This document shows, in pieces, positions 34,366-43,852 of a stretch of 64,000 nucleotides of DNA. The stretch's first letter is position 1; each line of letters begins with the position of its first letter. The stretch covers positions 29,319 to 93,318 of the forward strand of contig CACMTN010000007.1 of the NCBI GenBank assembly GCA_902616615.1, written 5' to 3'. Position numbers and translations under genes: made by a program. Source of the stretch: an uncultured SAR116 cluster alpha proteobacterium. Lineage in GTDB: Bacteria > Pseudomonadota > Alphaproteobacteria > Puniceispirillales > Marisalimonadaceae. The notes under the pieces were generated by a model. The model searched no databases and was not told the DNA's origin. It was given only the letters and a program-made list of their open reading frames with translations.

Positions 34366-36501
34366 TTATGAAGAAATAATATCTTTAAAACATTTTTCCA
34401 TGTTTCTTGCGTGTAGATCTTTATCGCATAGATCTGATTTAATAAGATTTAGTCTTAAACTTTTCTTAAATTCTTTTAAATCATTAATTTTCTTTGAAAA
34501 ATCTACAGCACAGTTAACATATTCGTCCTCAGTAAAAGTAATTAATTTGTCTAGATTTAAATTTTTTAAAATTGTGAAGCCTACCCTATTAGAATGTCTT
34601 TCTCCAATAAGAGTAATTACCGGAACACCCATCCATAACGCTTCAAAAGTTGTTGTTGTTCCATGATATGGATATGTATCAAGAGCTATATCAATATCAT
34701 TGTAAACTTCAAGATGTGATTTTTTTCCGTTTACCCAGCCTAATAATATTACTCTATCTTCAGAAATACCATACATGGAGAATTTTTTAGAATAAAAGTT
34801 TTTCATAAATTCTGAATTCAACTGCTTATTTTTTAAAATTAATTTTGAATCTGGAACCTTAAGTAAAATCTTTGACCACAAAGCTATTAATTCATCTGAC
34901 AATTTTGATAAATTATTGAAACTTCCAAAAGTTATAAATTTATTTTTTAAGAAAGGAATATTTTTTTCAAGCTCAATATTTTGATCACCTTCATAACATA
35001 AAAAAGGGGTATCTAATTTATATAATTTTTCTATATTAAAAATGTCATTTTTTTCTAAATCCGTAAATTTATCCACAATTCTATAATTGATTGTGTTAAT
35101 TCCAGTAGTATTTGGGTAACCTAACCATGTAGCTTGTTTTTTTGTTGGTCTCATAGCAAAAACTGACAATCTATTCTTGTCAGTATGACCTGATATATCA
35201 ATTAATAAATCCAAATCATCATTTCTTATTATTTCAAATATTTGATCATCATGAAGGTGAGGAATATCTCTCCAGTAATTAGAGAGTTTTTTTATTCTTT
35301 CAGTTCTTTCATCATTTATCAGTGCATTATAATAACAAAAAATTTCAAATTCTTCTTTATTAATTGATTTTAGGAGTGGTTCAAAAAAACAACTTACAGA
35401 ATGATTGTGCAAGTCTCCTGATACAAAACCTATTTTCAACTTTTTGTTCGTTGCAATATTTAAATTAATTATTTCATTAAAGTTTTTTACTTTGTCTTTA
35501 TACAGATTACTCAGATATTCACCATACTTTTTATGAAAGTAAAATATTTGATTATTAGAATATGAATAACTATAGTTTGTAATCAACATTAAATTTGAAA
35601 TTGCAACATTATCTTTTGGATTAATATTTAAAGATTTTTCAATCCATGATATTGCTTTATTATGTTCTCCAACCTCTGATAAAATAGTGCCATAATTTAG
35701 AAATATATCTGAACTGTCTTGACCAATTGCTATTGCCTTTTCGAAAGTTAAAATAGCATTTTCATAGTCGCCTATATTTCTATATAAAATGCCGAAGTTA
35801 TTATATGCATCAAGATTATTTTGATCCAACTCAATAGATTTTAAGAAATTTTCTTTTGCTTCTTCTATTAAAAATTTATCCCTATAGGTCACACCAATAT
35901 TTTGATAAAAAATACTGTTTTTAGGAGATAATTCTATCGCCTTTGATAAGTATTTGATTGATAAATCAAAATTACCAATATTATTATATATAATACCTAA
36001 ATTATTCAATACAGCGGTAGATTTAGGGTTGATAATAATACTTTTAGTATAAAATTTTATAGCATTTTTTATGTCACCGATATTTGCATATGATAAACCA
36101 ATACAACTTAAGGACTCAAAATCGTTTGGGTTAATGTTAATTGACTTAGTATAAAGTTGAATAGCTTCTAAAATATTTCCCTTTTCGAAATTCGCCATTG
36201 CATTTACTTTTAAAACTATTGCATCATTTGGGATTTCAGCTAAAAGTTTTTGTGCATTTTTTAAAGCTAAATCTATTTTTTTCTCTTGTAAGCAAACCTT
36301 TATTCTGTTTGTTTCTTCCAAAATATTTTTATTTAACTGTTTTTGAGTGTTTGATCCTTCTAATAGATTTTTTAATTTTTCTCTAATTCTTATATTTTGA
36401 GGAAACTCCAATAATATATCTTCTAATAACTTTTTAGCTAATTTTGTTTCACCATTTTTAACGTAGTTATCGACTTTTTTTAATTTTAAATCTATCATCA
36501 A
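34366..36501 (-). CDS. TPR-OGT type protein O-glycosyltransferase 2
   Basis: 711 residues. TPR repeats fill about 65-325 and the GT41 catalytic domain about 350-710: KIGFVSGDLHNHSVSCFF, KQATWLGYPNTTGINTINY, FGSFNNLSKLSDE, DIALDTYPYHGTTTTFEALW and GVPVITLIGERHSNRVG. Related to but clearly different from glycosyltransferase 1. It follows fliD and a small methyltransferase gene on the same strand (16-base gap to the latter), so it is probably made from the fliD promoter. The cap or filament proteins are the likely targets. Confidence 0.9.
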   Translation of the reverse strand: MMIDLKLKKVDNYVKNGETKLAKKLLEDILLEFPQNIRIREKLKNLLEGSNTQKQLNKNILEETNRIKVCLQEKKIDLALKNAQKLLAEIPNDAIVLKVNAMANFEKGNILEAIQLYTKSININPNDFESLSCIGLSYANIGDIKNAIKFYTKSIIINPKSTAVLNNLGIIYNNIGNFDLSIKYLSKAIELSPKNSIFYQNIGVTYRDKFLIEEAKENFLKSIELDQNNLDAYNNFGILYRNIGDYENAILTFEKAIAIGQDSSDIFLNYGTILSEVGEHNKAISWIEKSLNINPKDNVAISNLMLITNYSYSYSNNQIFYFHKKYGEYLSNLYKDKVKNFNEIINLNIATNKKLKIGFVSGDLHNHSVSCFFEPLLKSINKEEFEIFCYYNALINDERTERIKKLSNYWRDIPHLHDDQIFEIIRNDDLDLLIDISGHTDKNRLSVFAMRPTKKQATWLGYPNTTGINTINYRIVDKFTDLEKNDIFNIEKLYKLDTPFLCYEGDQNIELEKNIPFLKNKFITFGSFNNLSKLSDELIALWSKILLKVPDSKLILKNKQLNSEFMKNFYSKKFSMYGISEDRVILLGWVNGKKSHLEVYNDIDIALDTYPYHGTTTTFEALWMGVPVITLIGERHSNRVGFTILKNLNLDKLITFTEDEYVNCAVDFSKKINDLKEFKKSLRLNLIKSDLCDKDLHARNMEKCFKDIISS

Positions 36502-36517
36502 AAAAATCTCATTTTTA

Positions 36518-37027
36518 TTATTTTTTAGCTATAATATTTAAACTTACAGGAAAACCATAAGGTTTATAATTACTTGTATCGTCAAACAAACCAAAACTTT
36601 CCACTTTTTTTAGGTCTAAAAAACCCACTTGTGTTAAAAATGTACTCATTAAATCAACATTCCATCCAAAATAATGGAAATCATATTGATCCGTCTGACC
36701 ACCGTAAATTATTCTCATTATGTGGAACTTTACTTCTTTAGAATAATAAGGACTTATCATTGTATGACAAAGAATATCTAAATCTGGAACTGATATGTAA
36801 AAACTACCATTTTTCTTCAATACTCTATAAACCCCTGCAAGTGTGTGTTCTATATCTTTTTGTCTTACATGTTCTAAGACATGACTTGCGTATATTTCTT
36901 CAACACTGTCACTTTCAAACTGAGATAAATCACTTAAATCACCAATAAGATTGTTTTTTGTTTTTTGTTGGGTATTTAATATTGTCCACCCCTCTTTTTC
37001 TTCTTCACCACCAATATGTAATTTCAT
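36518..37027 (-). CDS. Small SAM-dependent methyltransferase
   Basis: 169 residues with the pattern of stand-alone methyltransferases of polysaccharide clusters: MKLHIGGEEEKEGWTILN, GDLSDLSQF, EEIYASHVLEHV (the motif before the catalytic core), YRVLKKNGSFYISVPDLDIL. The SAM-binding glycine loop is short, as in this subgroup. It lies between fliD (18 bases) and glycosyltransferase 2 (16 bases), which suggests that it modifies the glycan or the glycosylated protein. Confidence 0.85.
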   Translation of the reverse strand: MKLHIGGEEEKEGWTILNTQQKTKNNLIGDLSDLSQFESDSVEEIYASHVLEHVRQKDIEHTLAGVYRVLKKNGSFYISVPDLDILCHTMISPYYSKEVKFHIMRIIYGGQTDQYDFHYFGWNVDLMSTFLTQVGFLDLKKVESFGLFDDTSNYKPYGFPVSLNIIAKK

Positions 37028-37045
37028 AGTTGTTACCTTATTTTT

Positions 37046-39673
37046 TTAATCATCCTTGTTCATGGCTTCAAAGAGGTTTGTTAAATATTCACCTGTCGAT
37101 TTAAGGCTTGTTACAGCCTGTTCCATGCTTGTAAACTGTTTTACATATCTATCTCTTAAAGATGTCATTTGGGCATTTAAATCAATCAGTAAAGCTGATT
37201 GGTCTGTTACTTCTTGATTAATAGTTGTTTCTCGTGTGGACAATTGTCCGTTTGAAGTATTAAGTGTTTCTGTCAAAAATGAAGTTAATTTTTCAATGAG
37301 ACTCTGTCCGTAATAGATAGTTGCATCAGATCCTAACCCTGAGTATTTAACTTTTAATCCAGCTGCATTTCCTGAGGTAATAGTAAAAATTTTATTCGAT
37401 ATATCTGCTACCATTGCAACATTATCCAATGTAGCAGAACCGGTTACACCAGTAGTCGTAATGCCGGCGCCCGTAAAACCCAGAGTTACGGAACCTGAAG
37501 TGTTGGCTGAAGGAGTAATTGACGAAATTGTTTGAAATGTTTTGGACCCTAGGACTGTTGCATTAGCGGCGGGACCAGTAATAACTTCTGTTTGAGCATT
37601 ACCTGACATATCTGTTCCAACAACAGTAAAAGTTTTGCTACTTTCATCTCCGCCTGCACTTACAATTGACGGTCTTTTTCCAGTTAGGTCAACAAAAGCT
37701 GATTTTGTTCCAATATTTACTCCTGAAGCTGCTGAGTTTGATGAAATTTGTGTAATATCTCTAAATATTTTTGTTCCTGTAACACTATTTCCAGCAGTTG
37801 GACCTGTAATTGTCTCAGTTTGGGAAGTCCCATTAATATCTGTTCCAGTTATAGTAAAAGTAACAGATGACAAATTATTAGAACTTGCTACTGTCACAAA
37901 TGAGTTAAGATTTGTTGCCGATCTAGGACTAGTTGCAGTTGTTTGTGCTCCATCAAGTGTAAAATTACCAGTACTACCAAGTGTTTCATTATCGACAAGT
38001 CCGTCTGGATCAGTTGTAGTAACAGACGTGCCATTTAGTAATAAAGCAGTATCAGCTGTACCTGATTGTGAGGTTCCAATATTATCAGCATCAGTTGTTC
38101 CTTCAAATTTTAAAAACCCATCTAAATTACTTCCTATTGCGTTAACCACAATTGACGAAGACGATCCAGTTGATCCAGAGGTAATAGAATAACTTCCATT
38201 AGAATGAGTAACAACTACAGACTTTCCAGCAGCAGTTAATGTACTATCTGCATTAATTGCCGTTTGAATAGCTGTTGCAAGAGCAGCTTCAGATGTATAG
38301 TGAGCAGCTGGTACACTTACTGAACCCGATTGAGTACCATCAACTGTTACCTGGATAGTGTTATTTGAGCTGGTAACCTCTGGGGATGTATCACTACTAA
38401 CTAGTCCTGTGAAAGCACCTGATACATAAGCTGTCATTGCAAAAGCATATGAACCAGCTACCGGTTTAGAACTGCTACCTCCACTTACAGAAAGCAAACT
38501 GGATGATGATGAATACATTGAATTAAAAATAGCATCTAATGATGTAGGATTATTTTTTAATTCGTTTTCTAATACAGTTGTGTTAAGGCTGAGCAGACCA
38601 TCTTTTTCTGTTCTTACTCCTAAATTTGAGAGGTAAACTCCATTTGCTCCAAAGCCTGTTAATTGGTTAGATGTTAATGAATTTAGTTGTTTTTGGATAC
38701 TTTTAATAACGGGGTCGTCTGACAAGTCTCCAGCCTCTTTTGAAACAGATCCTCTAAATGTTTTTGCATTTAGTAAAGTTCTAGCTTCATTTACTGCTGT
38801 TACAAAAGATTGTAGATTTGTAGTAGCTAAACTTGTGTCTACTGAACCTGTTAAATTTGCTGGTGTATCGGTTCCATTAACTGTTGTTGATGCTAGTAAG
38901 TTAACATTATATCCTGTAAATAAATCTGAAATATTATTTGATGATCTAGTCAAGGAAATGCCATCAACAGAAAAAGATGCATCAGTTCCTGCAAGTTTTT
39001 GTTTAGAACCATTTGTTGTTGTGTTGTCAATAGTTGAGAGGCCTGAGCCTGATGGGCTCTCTGTAGCTGTTATTCTTAATGCATTCTCTTTTCCATTTTG
39101 AGACTTTAATACAAGAGTGAATGTACCATCACCTGCACCTATTACGCTTGCAGTAGTTCCATAGTCTAATGCGTTGATTTTATCTTTTAAGGACTCAAGT
39201 GTGTCGGTTTCAGTTACTGATAAAGTTTTTGAAGAAAATGTTGCACTGGCAACAAAACTGCCTGAAGACCAATCACCTCTTTCAAGAACTAAACTCCCTG
39301 CGCCAACAAGAGACGTATTTGATGTATAATCCTCGAATGCTAAAGTTTGACCTTTTGCTAGAGTAGATACGCTAATTGATGAATTTATAGCTACTGCAGT
39401 AGATGGGTCAGAAATAGTTGCACTAACTGATGAACTAGTTGAATTTACATTTAATGATGTGTTTCCAGTTAAGGTGCTTAATGAAGTAGAAAGTTTAGAC
39501 AGTGCACTTTTAATTTCACCAATTGCTGAAATTGCAGTATTTCTTGCATCTATCTTTGATTGAATTTGATTTTCTTGTGGTGCTTGTTCTGCCTCAACTA
39601 AACTATCAACAATTTGAGTTATATTAAGACCACTGCCTCCTTGATTAATTGCACTTAAATAATCTACAGCCAT
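37046..39673 (-). CDS. fliD: Flagellar filament cap protein FliD with inserted modules
   Basis: Cap protein (HAP2) at the filament tip, which guides flagellin folding. The N-terminus SGLNITQIVDSLVEAEQAPQ and the C-terminal coiled coil (about 800-870, SLRDRYVKQFTSMEQAVTSL) are family signatures. At 875 residues it is far above the usual 450-670; the excess is the region about 540-735 with two TGTD modules, next to a region with the D2-type VSVPAAHYTSEAALATAIQ motif. Part of the insert resembles FlgK at DNA level. It begins the operon with the small methyltransferase and glycosyltransferase 2. Confidence 0.95.
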   Translation of the reverse strand: MAVDYLSAINQGGSGLNITQIVDSLVEAEQAPQENQIQSKIDARNTAISAIGEIKSALSKLSTSLSTLTGNTSLNVNSTSSSVSATISDPSTAVAINSSISVSTLAKGQTLAFEDYTSNTSLVGAGSLVLERGDWSSGSFVASATFSSKTLSVTETDTLESLKDKINALDYGTTASVIGAGDGTFTLVLKSQNGKENALRITATESPSGSGLSTIDNTTTNGSKQKLAGTDASFSVDGISLTRSSNNISDLFTGYNVNLLASTTVNGTDTPANLTGSVDTSLATTNLQSFVTAVNEARTLLNAKTFRGSVSKEAGDLSDDPVIKSIQKQLNSLTSNQLTGFGANGVYLSNLGVRTEKDGLLSLNTTVLENELKNNPTSLDAIFNSMYSSSSSLLSVSGGSSSKPVAGSYAFAMTAYVSGAFTGLVSSDTSPEVTSSNNTIQVTVDGTQSGSVSVPAAHYTSEAALATAIQTAINADSTLTAAGKSVVVTHSNGSYSITSGSTGSSSSIVVNAIGSNLDGFLKFEGTTDADNIGTSQSGTADTALLLNGTSVTTTDPDGLVDNETLGSTGNFTLDGAQTTATSPRSATNLNSFVTVASSNNLSSVTFTITGTDINGTSQTETITGPTAGNSVTGTKIFRDITQISSNSAASGVNIGTKSAFVDLTGKRPSIVSAGGDESSKTFTVVGTDMSGNAQTEVITGPAANATVLGSKTFQTISSITPSANTSGSVTLGFTGAGITTTGVTGSATLDNVAMVADISNKIFTITSGNAAGLKVKYSGLGSDATIYYGQSLIEKLTSFLTETLNTSNGQLSTRETTINQEVTDQSALLIDLNAQMTSLRDRYVKQFTSMEQAVTSLKSTGEYLTNLFEAMNKDD
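37478..37999 (-). repeat. Two TGTD-type modules in FliD
   Basis: Residues about 568-656 (FTITGTDINGTSQTETITGP) and 668-732 (FTVVGTDMSGNAQTEVITGP). The lead-in DGLVDNETLGSTGNFTLDGA is nearly the same as in FlgK (residues 1481-1500). Confidence 0.85.
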
Positions 39674-39719
39674 TAAAAAACCTAATTAATTTATTTTCTT
39701 AATAATACGACCATAGAAT

Positions 39720-39734
39720 GCAATCTTTATGCCT
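39720..39734 (-). promoter_or_regulatory. Sigma-54 promoter of the fliD operon
   Basis: Minus strand AGGCATA-AAGA-TTGC; first T of the -24 box replaced by A, spacing exact. Predicted start near 39709, about 36 bases before fliD. Confidence 0.7.
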
Positions 39735-39824
39735 TATTAAAAATTTTATAAAATTATTTGTAAATAATTCTCAATAATAATGACAACTGATAAAAATTAT
39801 GTAGTAATTTGCTTGGAGCTCGTA

Positions 39825-41537
39825 ATGTTTAAAAAAATAAACATAAAAGCATTAACAGATAGTCTTGCATTATTATTTATAGCAGCTGTAGTTGGGACTA
39901 TTGTCTCGTTTGTTGCCCAACTATTTATTATAAGCGCAAAAAATATTTATGATTTTATATTTAATAACCCAGATATCCAAATAAGTATTGATATTGGCAG
40001 TTTGTCACTTAATTTAGTACCATTGCTAATTTGCGTTCCAAGTTCTATTTTAGTGTCATTACTTATGTATAGCCTGAGATTGCCAAGATGGTTTGGTCCT
40101 GCAGATACAATTTATGCAGCACACCATCGTGCAGGAATTTTAGATTTAAAAGGAGGATTTGGATCAACATTAGCTTCTTTTATATCAATAAGTGGCGGAG
40201 CTTCAGTGGGAATTTATGGGCCTCTTGTTCACTTTGGTGCAACGGTATCGTCATTTATAAGACGTCAAAAATATATTCCTAAAATTCCTCATGATATTAT
40301 AATTGGTAGTGGTGTTGCTGCAGCAATATCTGCAGGATTTGGAGCTCCTTTAGCAGGTATTATATTTGCTCACGAAACAGTATTAAGGCATTTTTCTATG
40401 AAAGCAGTTGCTGCACTTGCAATTTCATCTATGGCAGCTAATTACTCTGCAACTAAGATAGGAATTGTAAGTCCTCCCCTATTACTCTCAGCAATTCCAT
40501 TTGACATGAGTGATATTTTAATTAGCCTTGGAATTATTGGTCCTTTAGCAGCATTTGTAGCAATCGCTTTTATGAAATTAGTACTTTTTCTAGGCACTAT
40601 CCCAGCACGAATCAATTTAAAAAGTTGGCAAGCTCCAATAATTGCAGGGCTTGCTTGTGGTGTGTGTGGTATGACTTTCAGTCAGGTATTAGGCTTAGGA
40701 ACAGAAGTTTTAATATCTATTATTACAAGTCATCAATCTCTTTATTATCTTTTCGCTCTCCTAATTGGAAAATTAGTGTTAACCTCTATCTGTATAGGGT
40801 TTGGATTTTTTGGTGGTATGTTTTCGCCTGCTCTTTTTTTAGGGGGAGTTTTAGGGGCAATAGTCTTTCAATTGCCCTTTACTTCTTTTAATACAGATTT
40901 ACTCTCAGTACTTGCAGTATCAGGTATGGCGGCTGTATCAAGTTCTGTTATAGGAGCACCAATTACAGCAATTATTTTAGTATTAGAGCTGACTGGTTCA
41001 TATGAATACGCTATTGCTGCTACATTTCCAATTGTGGTTTGTTCATTCATTACAAGTAGAATATTTGGTAATAGTGTATTTGATAAACAACTGATTGGCC
41101 GTGGTGTTGAAATCACAAAAGGAAGAGAACAAATCAGACTAAACGAAGCTCAAATAGTAAATTATATTGATAGTAAGTATACCAAACTAAAACCATCAAT
41201 TTCTATTGATAATGCAATTAAAATTCTTTTAAAGCAAAGAACAACTGAAGGATACATTATTTCAGAGGATAACAAATTTATTGGTAAAATTAGCTTGATG
41301 AATTTGATCGATAAAAAAGATTCTAATCTAATAAATTACTCAGAAACAAAGCCATTGAAAATTGACCCAAATTCAAATTTAATAATTGTAATTAAAAAAT
41401 TATCAAAATTTGTTGGTGAAAGTATACCAATTGTTGATAAAAAGACTAATCAAATGTTAGGTATAATTTCAGAAAATGATGTTTTACAAGCATATCTAGA
41501 TATCTCCGAGGAAATTAATCAAATAGAAAAACATTAA
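39825..41537 (+). CDS. ClC-family chloride channel/antiporter with CBS domains
   Basis: 570 residues from the ATG at 39825, which has TTGGAG upstream. About 18 ClC-type helices (10-425) are followed by a cytosolic region with two CBS-like halves (about 440-570). The selectivity motif GGMFSP (GxFxP) is present. In the GREGP motif the gating Glu is replaced: GIYGPLVHFG, so Tyr stands where ClC-ec1 has Glu148. Divergent from fliD, and probably unrelated to flagella. Whether it is a channel or an exchanger cannot be decided; loss of the gating Glu usually means uncoupled transport. Confidence 0.9.
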   Translation: MFKKINIKALTDSLALLFIAAVVGTIVSFVAQLFIISAKNIYDFIFNNPDIQISIDIGSLSLNLVPLLICVPSSILVSLLMYSLRLPRWFGPADTIYAAHHRAGILDLKGGFGSTLASFISISGGASVGIYGPLVHFGATVSSFIRRQKYIPKIPHDIIIGSGVAAAISAGFGAPLAGIIFAHETVLRHFSMKAVAALAISSMAANYSATKIGIVSPPLLLSAIPFDMSDILISLGIIGPLAAFVAIAFMKLVLFLGTIPARINLKSWQAPIIAGLACGVCGMTFSQVLGLGTEVLISIITSHQSLYYLFALLIGKLVLTSICIGFGFFGGMFSPALFLGGVLGAIVFQLPFTSFNTDLLSVLAVSGMAAVSSSVIGAPITAIILVLELTGSYEYAIAATFPIVVCSFITSRIFGNSVFDKQLIGRGVEITKGREQIRLNEAQIVNYIDSKYTKLKPSISIDNAIKILLKQRTTEGYIISEDNKFIGKISLMNLIDKKDSNLINYSETKPLKIDPNSNLIIVIKKLSKFVGESIPIVDKKTNQMLGIISENDVLQAYLDISEEINQIEKH

Positions 41538-41551
41538 TTCAACATAATTTC

Positions 41552-41578
41552 TAAACATATAAGATTATAATCCGTTTA
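41552..41578 (+). promoter_or_regulatory. Sigma-28-like promoter candidate of the second fliS
   Basis: TAAA-N15-TCCGTTTA against TAAA-N15-GCCGATAA. Spacing is exact and five of eight -10 bases agree. It lies 36 bases before the start. Confidence 0.4.
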
Positions 41579-41614
41579 TATTTTTAGATGTTTTGAATTA
41601 GTTTGGGGATTAAA

Positions 41615-41998
41615 ATGAATTACAATTTATCAATGAAGCAATACTTGAAAGATGAGATTGCTGCTAAAACAAATAACTTAAACCCTCATAAAATAATTGA
41701 AGAAGTTCTTAAAGATCTCAAAAAGAATATGGAAACATTAGCATATTCAATAGATAATGAGCCCGTAATATCCTCTATAAAATCTCAGAGTTTTTCAAAA
41801 TCCTTAACAGCAATTTACATATTACAATCAAGTTTAAATTTTGAAGTAGGCAAAGAAATAGCTGAAAATCTGTATCGTATTTATGAATTTTGTAAGGGAA
41901 GCGTTATGAAAGGTTTTACTAATCAGGACTCTAAGCTCATTTACGATGCAATACCTCCCATAGATGAAATATTGGACGGATGGAAGCAAATTAAATAA
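41615..41998 (+). CDS. fliS: Second FliS-like export chaperone
   Basis: 127 residues from the ATG at 41615 (GGGGA upstream; the frame continues to a TTG without support). FliS features: SLTAIYILQSSLNFEVGKEI, AENLYRIYEFCKG and the terminal DGWKQIK. It is 18 residues shorter than the first copy and lacks its N-terminal tail. Two FliS proteins fit a cell with three very different flagellins; which binds which is unknown. The next gene lies on the same strand 71 bases downstream. Confidence 0.8.
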   Translation: MNYNLSMKQYLKDEIAAKTNNLNPHKIIEEVLKDLKKNMETLAYSIDNEPVISSIKSQSFSKSLTAIYILQSSLNFEVGKEIAENLYRIYEFCKGSVMKGFTNQDSKLIYDAIPPIDEILDGWKQIK

Positions 41999-42069
41999 TT
42001 ATGCTATTGATTTACTTATAAAAAAGTTTATTTAAGATAATATGCTATCTAATTTTTATAGGTGCCATA

Positions 42070-42552
42070 ATGTCAAAATTTTGCCCTGAGTGGATATTTG
42101 GAATCTTCGCAGCCCAAACTAGTAAAGAATTTCTATCTTCTAATAATTCCATCGCTGGTATTTCAAGAAAATATTCGTTAGCCATAAGTGAACGTTATAA
42201 TGAAGTAAAATTCGAAGAAATTTTGGATGTCGCAGAAAAGATTCTTCAATTTTTATCAGATATCAATGCTGGTGAAGAGGCTGTCAATTACATACAAGAC
42301 TACATCCATTATCGTGTTAAGTATGAATCGAGTGGTAGTGAAAGAAAATTAAGTGGAATGTTTTCATCTGCTTTTGATCCAGAAAAAGTAAAGGATTATA
42401 ATTCAGACAAATGCTTTAAAATATTTAAAGCTACAGTATTTAGTATTAGAAATGAAGCCCTACCTAAAGCCACACCAGGTTGGGTAATTACAGATGAAGA
42501 AGATATTGATTGGATTGGTGAAGTCTTCAATCAAGAATCTGAGATATTTTAA
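42070..42552 (+). CDS. Orphan protein after the second fliS
   Basis: 160 residues, not recognised. Soluble, mostly helical, with the C-terminus PGWVITDEEDIDWIGEVFNQE rich in acidic residues. AGGTG lies 6 bases before the ATG. The stop is directly adjacent to the convergent flgL stop, which shows tight packing. Read with the second fliS and between flagellar genes, so a flagellar chaperone or accessory role is possible; the sequence itself shows no proof. Confidence 0.55.
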   Translation: MSKFCPEWIFGIFAAQTSKEFLSSNNSIAGISRKYSLAISERYNEVKFEEILDVAEKILQFLSDINAGEEAVNYIQDYIHYRVKYESSGSERKLSGMFSSAFDPEKVKDYNSDKCFKIFKATVFSIRNEALPKATPGWVITDEEDIDWIGEVFNQESEIF

Positions 42553-43833
42553 TTATCTTAAATAATCAAATAAATTAAGTTGTGAGATCTTTACAAATGA
42601 TTGTTGACTAGCCTGCATAGAAGTTAATTTACTTTGTAAATTAGTAACTAACGCAGCTAGGTCAGCATCTTTTAAATCACTAACATCTCTTTCTACACCT
42701 AATCTTCTATTAGCCAAAAGTTCTACTTGTCTATCTAGAGAATTAGTCCTAGCACCTATTTCACCTCTATTGTTCGAAATGTGGACCTGTGTTGAGGCGA
42801 CATTATCCAATTGTTTTGAGGGTAATTGATCATTATCATATAATTTTTGAATGCTACCAATTTTGTTTCCAGATCCATCTGTTGGTTGTACATTAAAAAA
42901 AGAAGAAGGATCTTTTTGAGCAGTTTCAATACCATAAACTGAAAGATTATTAATTTCCATTGGGCCATTGACTGAGTCAGTCAATTTAATTGTTTTTCCG
43001 TCGTCCATAATAGTTGCAACGACACCTGTGTTGCTGAGGTTGATTTGCCTCACAAATTCCGAAGGATCTTCTCCTGTAATTTCAGTTGTAATTGTTGCAG
43101 TACCTAAATTTCCTGTTAAATCAAAACTCCATGTCCCAGAATTTTTATTTTCAAAAGTTAGTTCTGCTACACCTGTTGATTTAACTGAGTTTACCCCTCC
43201 AGAAGCAGTTCTTATTGAATAACTAATATCTTCTAACATTTGAAAAATTGAAACATTTTCACCTGATGGTCCTTTAACGGCTTGAAACAGAGTTCCTCCA
43301 TCTAAAGTTGTTTCCATTACTCGAGATTCAGAAATGGATAAAGATGCTATGCCTCTATCGCCTTTATAATTAATATTGCCAGCTAAATCCTTTTCAAAAG
43401 GGATTGTGTTTGTTTTATAACCACTGAATAGAAAACTTCCATTGCTATCTTGAGCATTTGCTAGACTTAATACTTCTTCTTTCATCTGATCAACTTCAAT
43501 TGCAATTGCTTCTCTATCTGAGGCACCCAGCACATCACTTGAAGCTTGAATAATTAATTCTTGAACTCTAGTAAAAATATTTGATAAATTTTCTAAGTTT
43601 TTATCCAGCAAAGATAACCTATCATTTGCTGAATTAACATTTCTTTCGTATTGTTCAATTTGTTTTTTTACTACAATTAATCCTGATAATTCAACAGATC
43701 CAACTGGATCATCTGAAGCCCTTAAAATATTTTCACCAGTTGCAATTTTATTCTGAAGATCTTGAAGTTCTTCAGTTGTTGATGAAAATTGTTTTAACTG
43801 CTGTTGATTAAATAATTTTGAACTTATCTGCAT
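42553..43833 (-). CDS. flgL: Hook-filament junction protein FlgL (HAP3)
   Basis: 426 residues. N-terminal LQDLQNKIATGENILRASDDPVGS and C-terminal flagellin-like helices (VERDVSDLKDADLAALVTNL) match FlgL, the second junction protein between hook and filament. Length is normal, unlike its partner FlgK. No TGTD module. It is the last gene of the flg operon, 19 bases after flgK. Confidence 0.93.
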   Translation of the reverse strand: MQISSKLFNQQQLKQFSSTTEELQDLQNKIATGENILRASDDPVGSVELSGLIVVKKQIEQYERNVNSANDRLSLLDKNLENLSNIFTRVQELIIQASSDVLGASDREAIAIEVDQMKEEVLSLANAQDSNGSFLFSGYKTNTIPFEKDLAGNINYKGDRGIASLSISESRVMETTLDGGTLFQAVKGPSGENVSIFQMLEDISYSIRTASGGVNSVKSTGVAELTFENKNSGTWSFDLTGNLGTATITTEITGEDPSEFVRQINLSNTGVVATIMDDGKTIKLTDSVNGPMEINNLSVYGIETAQKDPSSFFNVQPTDGSGNKIGSIQKLYDNDQLPSKQLDNVASTQVHISNNRGEIGARTNSLDRQVELLANRRLGVERDVSDLKDADLAALVTNLQSKLTSMQASQQSFVKISQLNLFDYLR

Positions 43834-43852
43834 TTATAAACCACTTTAATGA

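Noticed and set aside
39780..39824. Earlier ATG of the ClC gene
   Set aside because: No ribosome site; the ATG at 39825 has TTGGAG at good distance.
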